64,000 nt of DNA from an uncultured Bacilli bacterium (GTDB lineage Bacteria > Bacillota_I > Bacilli_A > RF39 > UBA660). The stretch covers positions 65,022 to 129,021 of the forward strand of contig CAKOJQ010000004.1 of assembly GCA_934090795.1 (NCBI GenBank), given 5' to 3'. The notes below the pieces were generated by a model. It saw only the letters and a list, made by a program, of their open reading frames with translations, did no database searches and had not been told where the DNA came from. The position numbers and the translations under genes are program-made. Of the stretch, positions 25,120 to 34,742 are shown in pieces (positions within the stretch are counted from its first letter, which is position 1; every line of letters begins with the position of its first letter).

Positions 25120-25803
25120 GTGATTTTAATTGGTATTGTTTCAAGAATGTATAATAATTTAGATTGTCAAGATATATGTCAAGTACATGAACAAATTAGA
25201 AAAGCTTTAGCTAGATATGATGATGTTTGTTTAATAAGTGTTTTACCAACGGAAGATTATAATTATAATGAAACTAATCAAGGAATGGATAAGGTTAATG
25301 AGGATAAATTATCTTATATTTTAGATAAATGTGATGGGTTTGTTTTACCGGGAGGAAGTTATTATTATAATTTTGATGAATATATAATTAAGTATGCATT
25401 AGATAACGATAAACCTTTACTTGGGATATGTTTGGGATTTCAAGCAATTTGTAGTTGTTTAGCTAAAAATAGAGATAAGTTTGCAATGGAGAAGAGAGTA
25501 AATTATAGTAATCATTATAAGAATCCGTTTGAATATGCACATAATGTTTATATTGATAAAGATAGTTTACTTTATAAGATAATTGGAACTGATGTTATGC
25601 TTGTAAATAGTGTTCATCATGATATTGTTGATTTTGAACTTAATGATATGGTAAAAATAAATGCGATTAGTGACGATGATATTGTTGAAGGAGTAGAGGT
25701 TAAAGACAAGAAGTTTATTATGGGATTACAATGGCATCCAGAATATATAATGGATGATAATTCTTGTAAAATTTTTAATTATTTTGTAAAAATGTGTAAA
25801 TAA
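25120..25803 (+). CDS. Class I glutamine amidotransferase-like hydrolase (peptidase C26)
   Basis: The 227-residue protein has the triad of the gamma-glutamyl-GABA hydrolase group: the nucleophile elbow GICLGFQAI (C104) and the late QWHPEY (His and Glu). GFVLPGGSYYY lies ahead of the elbow. There is no synthase domain, so it likely acts alone to remove gamma-glutamyl groups, as PuuD does. It starts at GTG 25120 after GGGAGG. It stands downstream of the acetylation pair but 24 bp apart, and a link between them is not evident. Confidence 0.85.
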   Translation: MILIGIVSRMYNNLDCQDICQVHEQIRKALARYDDVCLISVLPTEDYNYNETNQGMDKVNEDKLSYILDKCDGFVLPGGSYYYNFDEYIIKYALDNDKPLLGICLGFQAICSCLAKNRDKFAMEKRVNYSNHYKNPFEYAHNVYIDKDSLLYKIIGTDVMLVNSVHHDIVDFELNDMVKINAISDDDIVEGVEVKDKKFIMGLQWHPEYIMDDNSCKIFNYFVKMCK

Positions 25804-25861
25804 AAAAAGTAAATTCCACTCTTTTAGGTAATAAATATATATAGAAGGGAGGAATTTTTTT

Positions 25862-25942
25862 ATGATTAAATTTTTAAATGATTTAAGTGAATATCTTAGA
25901 GTGATTAAAATAAAATTATTAATGTTTGTTTTATTTGATTAA
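25862..25942 (+). CDS. Very small hydrophobic peptide
   Basis: A 26-codon ORF with a strong GGGAGG site 8 bases upstream. It encodes MIKFLNDLSEYLRVIKIKLL followed by MFVLFD, a short amphipathic helix. A hairpin follows. The ribosome site is the main support; no family is known and it may be a leader peptide or a chance ORF. Confidence 0.35.
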   Translation: MIKFLNDLSEYLRVIKIKLLMFVLFD

Positions 25943-25945
25943 AAA

Positions 25946-25968
25946 AAGGTGCTGTAAAGGAGCGCCTT
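25946..25968 (-). terminator. Terminator of the minus-strand MBL/DUF3006 genes
   Basis: AAGGTGC (25946-25952) and GCGCCTT (25962-25968) form a stem (one G-U pair). Read on the minus strand, it runs into T residues. Confidence 0.75.
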
Positions 25969-26164
25969 AATCTATGAAAAGATCATTTATTAAATTATTA
26001 ATGTTATTTTTTCTTTTTTTCATTTCATCCTTATTTAAAGTGATTGTATAAATATCATTTTCTTTAGCGTTAGGAATTAATTGTTTGGGTAAGTTAATTA
26101 TTTTACCATTTTCTAATTCAACTATTAAATAATTTTCTTCTATTCGATCGATTGTTATTGTCAT
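25967..26164 (-). CDS. DUF3006 family small protein
   Basis: This 65-residue protein begins at ATG 26164, one base after the stop of the upstream gene. ITIDRIEENYLIVELENGKI is the characteristic DUF3006 beta-barrel start, followed by PKQLIPNAKENDIYTITLNK and a basic helix. DUF3006 genes commonly follow ComEC-like metallo-beta-lactamase genes, as here. A GTG at 26176 is in frame but overlaps the upstream gene. The function of the family is unknown. Confidence 0.75.
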   Translation of the reverse strand: MTITIDRIEENYLIVELENGKIINLPKQLIPNAKENDIYTITLNKDEMKKRKNNINNLINDLFID

Positions 26165-26165
26165 A

Positions 26166-27067
26166 TTATTTCTCACTTTCTATTTTAATGTTTGTTCCAT
26201 CTGATGAAGCTCTAATAGTTCCATTTATGCTTGTTAAATATATCTTAGTTCCAGAATTTTCCCAGTTTGTAATTGTTTCTTCTTTGGGTAAATTGTATTT
26301 GTTGTTTAAACCAACGGAAATAATTCCGTATTTAGCTTTTACTTTTTTGATAAAATTGATGCTTGATGATGTGTTAGAACCATGGTGACCTATTTTAATT
26401 ACATCGGCAGTTACATTTTCTTTAATTTCATTTTCACTTAGTTTTTCTGCATCTCCCATAAATAAGAATTTTGTAGTTCCATAAGTTATTTTAGTTACTA
26501 CTGAATAATTATTAAGTTCAGTGTATGTCTCACTATTAGGTGCTAAAATGTTTATTTTTAAAGCATCAGTATCAATTATTGAGGTGCCTGCTTTAGCAGT
26601 GTTAATTTTTAAATTTTTATCTTTGATTGCTATTAGAAGATTTTCATAAGTTTTGGTTGTTGATACGACTTTTGGCATATAAATTTTTCCGATTTCAAAA
26701 GTATTAATAATGTCTTTTAATCCACCGATATGATCTGTATGGGGATGGGTTCCAATAACATAATCTATTTTTTGATAAGATAATTTATTATCTTTTCACT
26801 TTGATAAGATTCTGCTGCATCAATTAACATTGTTTCATTATTAGGTAGTTCAATAAATATTGAATCACCTTGACCAACATCTAAGTAGTGAACTTTTAAT
26901 AAATCATTATTCGTATTTATGTAGTCATTTTGATTTTGGTTATTATTTTGATTAAATAAATTTTTAATTTTATCTTGATTATTAATGATTAAGAATGCAA
27001 GAAGTATGATTAATATTTCAAAAAAGTTTCTTTTGATATTTCTTTTAATTTTTTTATGTTTTGCCAT
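26166..27067 (-). pseudogene. ComEC C-terminal-like metallo-beta-lactamase protein, frameshifted
   Basis: Two frames encode one secreted or anchored MBL-fold protein. The first part (27067 to 26765) has a membrane helix (ILIILLAFLIINNQ) and VHYLDVGQGDSIFIELPNN, the classic ComEC/Rec2 start. The next frame contains the metal-binding THPHTDHIGG and then, from 26678 down, KIGHHGSNTSSSI and VGLNNKYNLPKEET. Adding one T to the six-T run at 26768-26773 restores a single protein of about 300 residues. Such stand-alone ComEC domains are likely extracellular nucleases or phosphodiesterases. The family is certain; the lesion is either real or a homopolymer error. Confidence 0.8.
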
Positions 27068-27116
27068 ATCTTATTCTCCTATAATAAATATACATTAAAA
27101 TAGATGGTTTGTTAAG

Positions 27117-28802
27117 TTATTCTTTAACTAAGGGAGTAAACTTTTCAATTGCATTTCTTAATTTTGGATGTTTAATAACGAAGTGAATTAGAGGATTGAA
27201 ATTTTTGGATATAATAACGTAATTATCTTCTAAAATAGTGATTGTTATATTATTGAATGTTTTTTCATCTAAACTTACAATATGATAATTTTTATGTTTT
27301 TTAGCAAATTCTTTAGTTTCTAATAAATGTTTTTCATAATCTTGATAGTCATATTTAATTTTTTTATCAATATTAAAATTTTCAAGAGTTAGATATATTT
27401 TTTCATTTATAAAATTGTCTTCTTTAATGGTGGTAATATAATCTGTTAAGGTATTATCTTTTATGATAGATAAGTACTTATCTAATTCAGTTTTTTTATA
27501 ATTTATAATATTATTAATTTCGTTATTAGTTAGATTATTCTTTTTAAGTATTGACATTAGTAATTCATCTGAAATTGTAAATAGAGGGAGTGATGATAAA
27601 TATCTTTTACGATTTATTTTAATTTTTTTATCATTTTCTAAAAATATTTGGTAATCTTTTTCATTATTCATAGTGTATATTTCCATTAGAGGTGATGCTT
27701 TTTCAATAAGTTTATTTGCTTTTTCTTTGTAGTAACTTACTTCATTCTTGTTTGATGTTATGTAATATTTGCCTAGATTATGGTAACCATTAATACATTC
27801 ACCAGTTAAGGCAATACTTCCAGATACATAGTTTAAATGGTTATATATATTGGTTTTTATATCTTTAAAATAGAAAGGTCTTATTTGACCAGTCATGTAA
27901 ATAGGAATCCAGCTTTCAAGACCTAACATCATTTCATTAAATGGTCTATTGATGTTATGAATTATATTTAAGTGAAGATTCTTTTTTAAACACATTGCAA
28001 TTCCAAACATCCATTTTTTGCCAAAGTTAAGATCTTTAGCCATATCTTCCATGGGCATATCACTACACATAAAAATTGGTTCTTTACTTGATGAAAAAAC
28101 AGTTCCTTTAAAGAACGCTAATTCACCTTTTTTCATTTCTTCAATACCATAATAATTTTTGCTTTTTATTTGGTAAAATGGAATAACTGGTACTTTTAAT
28201 TTGTCAAATTTAATAGCTTTGATATAGTCATTTAAATTAAAGTCATCTACTTTTTTTAGAAAGTTATTAATCTCATTATTAATATTTTCAATGTTATTTA
28301 TTAGATATGATTTTATATTTTCTGGTTTTATTTTATCATTTTCAATATTTATTAATGAAGATAAATTTTCATTGTTATATTTTTTATAAATATAATTTGA
28401 AAGAGAATTTAAAAATGCTTCTTTGTTATGGGGAACTCTATTTCCTTTTCTTATTTTTGATAGATATGATGCATCAAAGTTTAAGTTTTTAGATAATTCG
28501 TTAACATTTATTTTTAGGTAGTCAATCAATTTATTTAGATTTGGAATTACTTTTTCAAAGTCGATAGTTATGGGTGTTTCTGCTGCTTTAAATGTATTTG
28601 TCATTTCTTCTTTTGTGTATTTTTCATTTGACAATTTTGTCAATCCTTCAATTATTTTATCTAAATTATTTTGACTAGGTATTCTATTTCCAGTTCGATA
28701 TCTACTTATAATAGTTTCAGATATATTTGATGCTTTTGATAATTCTTTTGATGTACATTTTAATTCTTTCATATAATTTTTTAATATGTCACTTATTTCC
28801 AT
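27117..28802 (-). CDS. Large regulator with two XRE HTH domains
   Basis: The 561-residue protein starts with an HTH (CTSKELSKASNISETIISRY, then RTGNRIPS). A second lies at about 85-140 (NVNELSKNLNFDASYLSKIR, then KGNRVPHN). The remaining 400 residues show no enzyme motif and are helical, perhaps a ligand- or protein-binding region; WMFGIAMCLKKNLHLNIIHN is its best-ordered block. It is divergent from the zinc-ribbon/PrsW pair at 28930, and the shared upstream DNA contains the twin GACAATTTG/GGCAATTTG motif near 28839-28865. Control of that pair is inferred. Confidence 0.75.
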   Translation of the reverse strand: MEISDILKNYMKELKCTSKELSKASNISETIISRYRTGNRIPSQNNLDKIIEGLTKLSNEKYTKEEMTNTFKAAETPITIDFEKVIPNLNKLIDYLKINVNELSKNLNFDASYLSKIRKGNRVPHNKEAFLNSLSNYIYKKYNNENLSSLINIENDKIKPENIKSYLINNIENINNEINNFLKKVDDFNLNDYIKAIKFDKLKVPVIPFYQIKSKNYYGIEEMKKGELAFFKGTVFSSSKEPIFMCSDMPMEDMAKDLNFGKKWMFGIAMCLKKNLHLNIIHNINRPFNEMMLGLESWIPIYMTGQIRPFYFKDIKTNIYNHLNYVSGSIALTGECINGYHNLGKYYITSNKNEVSYYKEKANKLIEKASPLMEIYTMNNEKDYQIFLENDKKIKINRKRYLSSLPLFTISDELLMSILKKNNLTNNEINNIINYKKTELDKYLSIIKDNTLTDYITTIKEDNFINEKIYLTLENFNIDKKIKYDYQDYEKHLLETKEFAKKHKNYHIVSLDEKTFNNITITILEDNYVIISKNFNPLIHFVIKHPKLRNAIEKFTPLVKE

Positions 28803-28929
28803 AATTATTCACCAATTTCATTATATATTATTTATTGACAAATTGTCATTGACTTTTTTGGCAATTTGCTTTCATTTAAGTACTTTATATAATATGATTT
28901 ATCTATAGTTAGTGAGAGGTGGAGTTAAA

Positions 28930-29637
28930 ATGGCTTTAATTAATTGTCCAGAGTGTAAAAATAAAATAAGTGATAAAGCGGAGAGTTGTCCTAAGTGTGG
29001 ATATGAAATTAATAAAAATAGAAATAATAATTTAGGTATTAAGAAAAATAATTCTAATTATGTAATGATTGTTATTGTTATTATATTAGTAATTGGTGCT
29101 ATATATTTACTTGATAATACTAATAAGAATAAAGGTAATACACCTAGCACGACAAGTCCTACGACTACAAGTGCGGTTAACTTAAATGGTTATAGTGTTT
29201 ATAATGATAAATATTTAGGTGTTTCTTATCAGTTACCAAATAATTATAAAGTTTATTATGGAAATGATAATTTAGTTTATTTAGGAACTAATGTTGATAA
29301 TCAAGGGGCATTTATACCTTATATTGTTATTGGTAGGTATGATAATTATAATGATGGTGCTAAATTTTTAAATGAATTTACAGAATATATTCGTAGGGAA
29401 TATCCAGATATGATTATCACAATTGATTTGCTTAGTGGAACTATTAATGGTAAAACAACTTATGGGATTCAGTATAAATATACTGTTAATGGTCGTATTG
29501 TTATTGATAATAGATATGCAATTGTTATTAATAATAAAGTTTATATGATTGGATCTAAGGAAGAAAATGTTAATTCGGCTGAAATAAATAAAGTTGTTGA
29601 AAATGTTATTGCAACATTTACAGAGGGAGGTAAGTAG
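28930..29637 (+). CDS. Zinc-ribbon, single-pass membrane protein
   Basis: The 235-residue protein has a zinc-ribbon (CPECKNKISDKAESCPKCGY, residues 6-25) on the inside and one helix (YVMIVIVIILVIGAIYLLD, about 45-63). A Thr/Ser linker and an outer domain follow, opening YNDKYLGVSYQLPNNYKVYY, like PsbP or DUF1795-type folds. ATG 28930 is taken for its GAGGTGG site. The next gene, 2 bp downstream, also starts with zinc ribbons and encodes a PrsW protease. This suggests a cytoplasm-to-surface sensing pair. No exact family is claimed. Confidence 0.7.
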   Translation: MALINCPECKNKISDKAESCPKCGYEINKNRNNNLGIKKNNSNYVMIVIVIILVIGAIYLLDNTNKNKGNTPSTTSPTTTSAVNLNGYSVYNDKYLGVSYQLPNNYKVYYGNDNLVYLGTNVDNQGAFIPYIVIGRYDNYNDGAKFLNEFTEYIRREYPDMIITIDLLSGTINGKTTYGIQYKYTVNGRIVIDNRYAIVINNKVYMIGSKEENVNSAEINKVVENVIATFTEGGK

Positions 29638-29639
29638 TT

Positions 29640-30809
29640 ATGGCTTTAATAAAATGTAGTGAATGTGGAAAAGAAATATCATCTAATGCGAAGAAATGTC
29701 CTCATTGTGGAATAAATGTTAATTTAGTAAAATGTCCAGAGTGTGGTGCTAAATTAAATGGTGATGAAAGTACTTGTCCGGAATGTGGTTTTCCTGTTAA
29801 TAAGAAAAATGCAACTGGAGTTATATTTGAAAATTTAGATAAAATAACTGGTGCTAAATCTAAGAGTTATGTTACTTTTAAAGATTTATTTAAAAATACT
29901 TTTAAGAAACATAGTGAAGAGGAATTAGATGAATTATTTACATGTGGATCAGATAAAACAACGCCTGATATTAAAGATATTGATGTAAAAAATGCGAGTG
30001 CATGGGTTTATTTTAAAATATTTGTGTTCTTTATTCTTGCTTATATACCAACAAGAATTGGTTATTTAGTTTATGGTAATTTAAATTGTTTACCAGGAAT
30101 GGTTGTACTTGGAGCATTTGCTGTTCCAGTAACAATTTTAATTTTCTTTTTTGAAATTAATTTATTTAGAAATATTCCTTTTTATAAAGTTATTAAATAC
30201 TTTATTTTAGGTGGAGCATTAAGTTTAATAATTGCATTGTTGTTCTTTTCTTTAGATATTAATACAGATATTTCAACATATACTGGTGCGCTTATGGTTG
30301 GCTTAATTGAAGAGATACCTAAAGCAACAGTTGTAGCTCTTTTCTTAGCAAAAAGAAAAAAGAGTAGTTATATTCTTGATGGATTGTTAGTTGGTGCAGC
30401 AGTAGGTGCTGGATTTGCGGCATTTGAAACAGCAGGTTATATTTTAAGACATGGTTTAGTTAATGGTGTTGATAATATTTATGGTGCATCTGCAATGCTT
30501 AATATTATAAAATTAAGAGGTTTTTTAGCACCAGGAGGACATGTTGCTTGGGCGGCTATTGAAGGGGCTGCACTGATGTATGTTAAAGGTTTTGAACCGC
30601 TTAATAAAAAACATTATAATGATAAAAGATTTTTACTTATGTGTTTAATTCCAATATTGCTTCATGGAATTTGGGATATGCCTATTCCATCTCCTTACTA
30701 TATTGTTCAAATTATTTTAACTTTTTTAGCTTGGATTGTAATAATTTACTTTATAAACTTAGGTTTAAAGCAGATTGAAGAAGCAAAAGAAGCAGGAATT
30801 AAAAGATAG
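29640..30809 (+). CDS. PrsW-type intramembrane protease with zinc ribbons
   Basis: The 389-residue protein starts with two zinc ribbons (CSECGKEISSNAKKCPHCGI, then CPECG...CPECG, residues 6-52). A multi-helix PrsW domain follows. PrsW motifs are present: GLIEEIPKATVVALF (E224, E225), AAFETAGY, GGHVAWAAIEG and LHGIWDMP. PrsW proteases cut membrane anti-sigma factors or similar targets inside the bilayer. Cytoplasmic zinc ribbons on PrsW are less usual and may recruit a partner such as the neighbouring ribbon protein. A terminator follows. Confidence 0.85.
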   Translation: MALIKCSECGKEISSNAKKCPHCGINVNLVKCPECGAKLNGDESTCPECGFPVNKKNATGVIFENLDKITGAKSKSYVTFKDLFKNTFKKHSEEELDELFTCGSDKTTPDIKDIDVKNASAWVYFKIFVFFILAYIPTRIGYLVYGNLNCLPGMVVLGAFAVPVTILIFFFEINLFRNIPFYKVIKYFILGGALSLIIALLFFSLDINTDISTYTGALMVGLIEEIPKATVVALFLAKRKKSSYILDGLLVGAAVGAGFAAFETAGYILRHGLVNGVDNIYGASAMLNIIKLRGFLAPGGHVAWAAIEGAALMYVKGFEPLNKKHYNDKRFLLMCLIPILLHGIWDMPIPSPYYIVQIILTFLAWIVIIYFINLGLKQIEEAKEAGIKR

Positions 30810-30816
30810 ATAAATG

Positions 30817-30848
30817 GACTATTAAATATTTAATGGTCTTTTCTTTTG
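30817..30848 (+). terminator. Terminator of the zinc-ribbon/PrsW operon
   Basis: GACTATTAAAT pairs with ATTTAATGGTC (30817-30838, with a wobble), followed by TTTTCTTTT. Confidence 0.75.
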
Positions 30849-30960
30849 GTATTTATCTTGCTTAAATCTTACTTAAAATAATTTTGACTTTGTAAATTGG
30901 TTAAAGTAGAATCTATTAAAATTAGTTAAAATATATTATAATTTTGGTAGGTGGTTTTAT

Positions 30961-31821
30961 ATGATTTACTTAAAGAGTTTTAAATTATTAGATGGTGATA
31001 CTGAATCAATTATTCCTGTTTCTTTAGAAAGAAGAAATATATTTAATAATTATTATCCTCTACATTTATTTTCTTCTAAACAATTTGAAGATATAGAATT
31101 TGATAATATAACAATATTTTATGGTGGAAATGGTTCTGGTAAATCTACATTAATTAATATGATATCACAAAAACTTAATGCAAAAACTTTAAATGGAATA
31201 AATAAAGGTTCTTATTTTGATGAGTATGTTAAACTTTGTAAGTATGAAATGGCTTATGATGAGCCTTTAGAAATCAAACTTGTAACTAGTGATGATGTAT
31301 TTGATTATTTGTTAGATATTAGATCAATTAACTCAAATGTAAATCGTAAAAAAGAAGAATTATCTAAGGAATATTTAGATTATAAATTTAATGGTGATTA
31401 TTCTATTAACGATTATAAAGAACTTAGAAATGTTTGTGATGCTAAGAGAAAAACAATGTCGAAATTTGTTAGAGGAAGACTTGCAAATAATAATATTATT
31501 GAAAACTCAAATGGAGAGTCAGCTCTTATGTTTTGGGAAAAAGAAATTGATGAAGATAGTATTTATGTTTTAGATGAACCGGAAAATAGTTTATCAGCTG
31601 AGAATCAGTTAAAGTTAAAGAAATTTATTGAAGATTCAGTTAGATTTTATAACTGTCAATTTATTATTTCGACACATTCACCATTTTTATTAAATTTATA
31701 TGATGCAAAGATATATAATTTAGATGATATTCCTGTTAGAACTAGAAAATGGACAGAATTACCTAATGTATTAGTTTATTATAATTTTTTTAAGGAACAT
31801 GATGATGAATTTAGAAAATAG
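30961..31821 (+). CDS. ABC-type AAA ATPase (AAA_21-like)
   Basis: The 286-residue soluble ATPase has Walker A GGNGSGKSTL (about residue 55-64), Walker B IYVLDEPENSL (about 200) and a STHSPFLL switch. It has only a short insert between the two and no transporter signature or membrane part, so it is an SMC/RecF-like or OLD-like ATPase rather than a pump. It is the first of four closely spaced genes (11, 22 and 2 bp gaps) that continue with a zinc protease and a transglutaminase-like protein. Its own role is not readable. Confidence 0.8.
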   Translation: MIYLKSFKLLDGDTESIIPVSLERRNIFNNYYPLHLFSSKQFEDIEFDNITIFYGGNGSGKSTLINMISQKLNAKTLNGINKGSYFDEYVKLCKYEMAYDEPLEIKLVTSDDVFDYLLDIRSINSNVNRKKEELSKEYLDYKFNGDYSINDYKELRNVCDAKRKTMSKFVRGRLANNNIIENSNGESALMFWEKEIDEDSIYVLDEPENSLSAENQLKLKKFIEDSVRFYNCQFIISTHSPFLLNLYDAKIYNLDDIPVRTRKWTELPNVLVYYNFFKEHDDEFRK

Positions 31822-31832
31822 AAAGGGATAGT

Positions 31833-33002
31833 ATGGAGATAAATGATGTAGATATTAATATTTTACAGACTAGACTAAATGAAAATGCTAATAAATATTT
31901 GGATATAATTTTTAGTGAATATGGACAATATTTTAGTGAAGAGTCTGTTAAAATTTTTGAACAATTAAAAGTTTCAACTATTGTAAAAGTTGATAAAAAT
32001 TTTAATAAATATTTTCAACATCAAAGAAATGAAATTCTTAGTGATAGTTCTTTAAGTAATGATGAAAAAGCGGAAAAATTACATGAAATATCTACTTGTT
32101 TAGCACATGGTGCTAGAGTTTATAATGATAATATGATTCATGTTTATCCTATGTATTTATTAGAAAGTAGTCAGAGTAAATCTAGTGAAGATATTTTTAA
32201 TAGTTGTGATTCGATATTAGTTCATGAAATTTTACATTATTTTATTAGACCTAATTATGAAAAAACTGATAAAAAAGGTAGTTTTTTGACTGAAGGGTTA
32301 GTTGATATGTGTACAAGAGATATTGGGCGAAAATATGGAATTCATGCTAGTGATTATTCTTCAAATTATACTGATAATGTTTTATTTGTAAGAGATGCTC
32401 TTGAAAATGTTGTCATACCTGATGAAAGAGCAAAAATAGTCTTTAATGATGATATGAATACTTTTTTTAAAAAGACAACAACTGATAGTTTTGATAGTGA
32501 AAAAGAAGCGACTAAAATTGTTGATTTTCAACAAGAAAAGGATCCAACTAAAAAACAAGAACTAATGCCACAATATAGGAAAAGAATGCTTTTACTCACT
32601 TCATTATTTTCTGATTATCCGGCAAGTCCAAACAGTATTTTAAATACTTTAATGAATAAATCAGCAAACTGTAAATCTAGTAAAGAAGCTTTTTTACAAG
32701 CAAATCAATTCTCCTTGAATATTAGAATGGATTTAGATGGCTTAACACAAGAACAAAAGAATGAAGTAATTAATAGAGGAATTTTATCACCATTAGATAG
32801 TGCATATAGTAATTATAAAAAGGAAATTAATAATTTAAATGCGAGAGATGGTTTATCTAATCAAAATGTTAAGGTAAAAAAATTAGAAATGAAACCAGAA
32901 GCAAATCATTCTTCAGGATTTGTTAATAATTTTATTCTGATAATTTTTGTTATATTAATGATAGTAATTGTATTTAGTTTTGTATATTATTTTGTAATGT
33001 GA
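31833..33002 (+). CDS. C-terminal-anchored zinc metallopeptidase
   Basis: The 389-residue protein has the gluzincin pattern HEILH (H131, E132, H135) with a third ligand in LTEGLVDM (E154) 18 residues on. The chain has no signal peptide. It ends with a single membrane helix (FILIIFVILMIVIVFSFVYYF), so the peptidase domain should face the cytoplasm as a tail-anchored protein. The middle (residues 200-340) is charged and helical. In context it lies between an ABC-type ATPase and a transglutaminase-like gene. I recognise no named family. Confidence 0.7.
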   Translation: MEINDVDINILQTRLNENANKYLDIIFSEYGQYFSEESVKIFEQLKVSTIVKVDKNFNKYFQHQRNEILSDSSLSNDEKAEKLHEISTCLAHGARVYNDNMIHVYPMYLLESSQSKSSEDIFNSCDSILVHEILHYFIRPNYEKTDKKGSFLTEGLVDMCTRDIGRKYGIHASDYSSNYTDNVLFVRDALENVVIPDERAKIVFNDDMNTFFKKTTTDSFDSEKEATKIVDFQQEKDPTKKQELMPQYRKRMLLLTSLFSDYPASPNSILNTLMNKSANCKSSKEAFLQANQFSLNIRMDLDGLTQEQKNEVINRGILSPLDSAYSNYKKEINNLNARDGLSNQNVKVKKLEMKPEANHSSGFVNNFILIIFVILMIVIVFSFVYYFVM

Positions 33003-33024
33003 TAAATTGATGGTGAGGTAATTT

Positions 33025-34740
33025 ATGGAAAAATTAACGATTGAAAAACAAATAAAAAAATATCCTTATTTACAAAGAATGTCTGATTACACGTTGTTTA
33101 CTACTAAAGAAGATATTGATTTTATTAAAAATAGTAAAATTATAATGGTTGGTGATATCGAGGTTTATGCGGAATTTTTAAAAAGAATATTAGAAGATGA
33201 TAATTTTTTCGAGTATGCATGTCGTTATTTTTATGATGCCACTGATAAATTTATAGTTGCATCTATAATTAATGGTGATTTAGGCGTAAATATTAGATAT
33301 GATAAAACAACTATTATTAATGGAATTAAAGAATTAATAAATACCAATCAAATTAGTTTAAATGCTGAAGAGAAAGAGAGATTCGAAAAATTAAGAAGTT
33401 ATATTTCGTATGATAAGTTTTTAGAAAAATATAAAAATTATGAATATAAAGTTTTGATAGATGGTGTTAATTATTCAATTCCGTTTGATAATATGATGAA
33501 TTTAATGAGATTAAATGATGATAAATTTAATGAAATATGTCATGATGATAATATAAAAGATATTAATGGTGTACCTAAAGAATATTTAATTTATGCGACT
33601 TGTAAATTTTTAAGAGAAAATAATATTATTGATAATTATGAGTTACCTGATAATTATGTTAAGAGACATAATAGTTTATATTCAATGCAAGTAATTGATT
33701 TAGAAGCAATAAATAAATATGTGGTTACAACTGATGTTAAATATAAAGAAATTAAAATTGATAGTGATTTAGAAAAAGTAATTATGGATGGTTTTCCTTA
33801 TGATGCAAGTGAACTAGAAATGGCAATTTATATTTATATTAAAATGTGTAAGGTGTTAACTTATGATGAAGAGTATTATGCTGTTAATCAAATGGGACTT
33901 GCAACAGAAAAGCATAGAAGCACAAGTCATATAGCTTTAATAACTCCACAAAATAACCAAGTTGTTTGCTTTGAGTTTAATATTATTTATGCTAAATTTT
34001 TGAATATGTTAGGAATTAATTTTGCAAGTAATTATAAATGTTCTATTGGAGAAGCTTATGGTGATGGACATGCAAACTTAGACTTTAGGTGTGGAAAGTT
34101 TTTGGTAAATGCTGATTCGGTTACGTCAATACTTCAAGGGGATATTGCAAATGCTAAGATAAATCAACCTTTAATAGGAATTAATTGTTTAAATAAAAAT
34201 TTAAAAACTATGACTGAATTTATAAATGCATATCAAAAAATGTATATGTTAGTCGCAAGTCAGGAAAAAGATAAGGCTAGCGATGATATTCTACATAAAG
34301 AAACTTTTGAAGAATTATTAAGTGAATATGCAAAAAGAACTACTAATTTAAAAGAAGTTTCTTTAGATGAAAGATTATCTATATTAATTGATAAGGTAAA
34401 TAAAAAAGGTATGGTAGGAATAGATTCTTTATCTTATGCTTTACATTTAAGAAAAATATTATTTAATGAAGAAGAAAGAAAAAATAATGTTAAGATTATA
34501 ATTATTAGGAATAATGAGCCTTTTGATAAAGATAAAGTTGCTATGCCTAGTGTAATAGTTGCTTTAAATAAAGAAGGATTTAAAAATAATTCTGATAAAA
34601 CAGTTTACTTTTACTATAATCCGAATAGGGAGTTAGTTGTGGTAACAAGTGAAGAATTACAATCTAAGTTTGATGAAGGCATATTTGAATATGTTGCTAA
34701 TGATGATCCAAAAATACCAGGAATTAAGGGGAGAAGCTAG
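33025..34740 (+). CDS. Transglutaminase-like cysteine enzyme
   Basis: The 571-residue protein carries a plausible transglutaminase-like triad: VVCFEFNIIYAKFLNMLGI (C315), then DGHANLDF (H349) and FLVNADS (D364), in the right order and spacing. The 270-residue N-terminal part is helical and unrecognised. The last 75 residues form a small domain (TVYFYYNPNRELVVV, ending PGIKGRS) that recurs as an isolated copy at 35496. No signal peptide or membrane helix is visible. It could be a protease, crosslinker or inactive binding domain. The family call rests on the triad pattern. Confidence 0.65.
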   Translation: MEKLTIEKQIKKYPYLQRMSDYTLFTTKEDIDFIKNSKIIMVGDIEVYAEFLKRILEDDNFFEYACRYFYDATDKFIVASIINGDLGVNIRYDKTTIINGIKELINTNQISLNAEEKERFEKLRSYISYDKFLEKYKNYEYKVLIDGVNYSIPFDNMMNLMRLNDDKFNEICHDDNIKDINGVPKEYLIYATCKFLRENNIIDNYELPDNYVKRHNSLYSMQVIDLEAINKYVVTTDVKYKEIKIDSDLEKVIMDGFPYDASELEMAIYIYIKMCKVLTYDEEYYAVNQMGLATEKHRSTSHIALITPQNNQVVCFEFNIIYAKFLNMLGINFASNYKCSIGEAYGDGHANLDFRCGKFLVNADSVTSILQGDIANAKINQPLIGINCLNKNLKTMTEFINAYQKMYMLVASQEKDKASDDILHKETFEELLSEYAKRTTNLKEVSLDERLSILIDKVNKKGMVGIDSLSYALHLRKILFNEEERKNNVKIIIIRNNEPFDKDKVAMPSVIVALNKEGFKNNSDKTVYFYYNPNRELVVVTSEELQSKFDEGIFEYVANDDPKIPGIKGRS

Positions 34741-34742
34741 AA

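Noticed and set aside
31391..31573. Plus-strand ORF within the AAA ATPase gene
   Set aside because: Out-of-frame reading of a conserved ATPase region.
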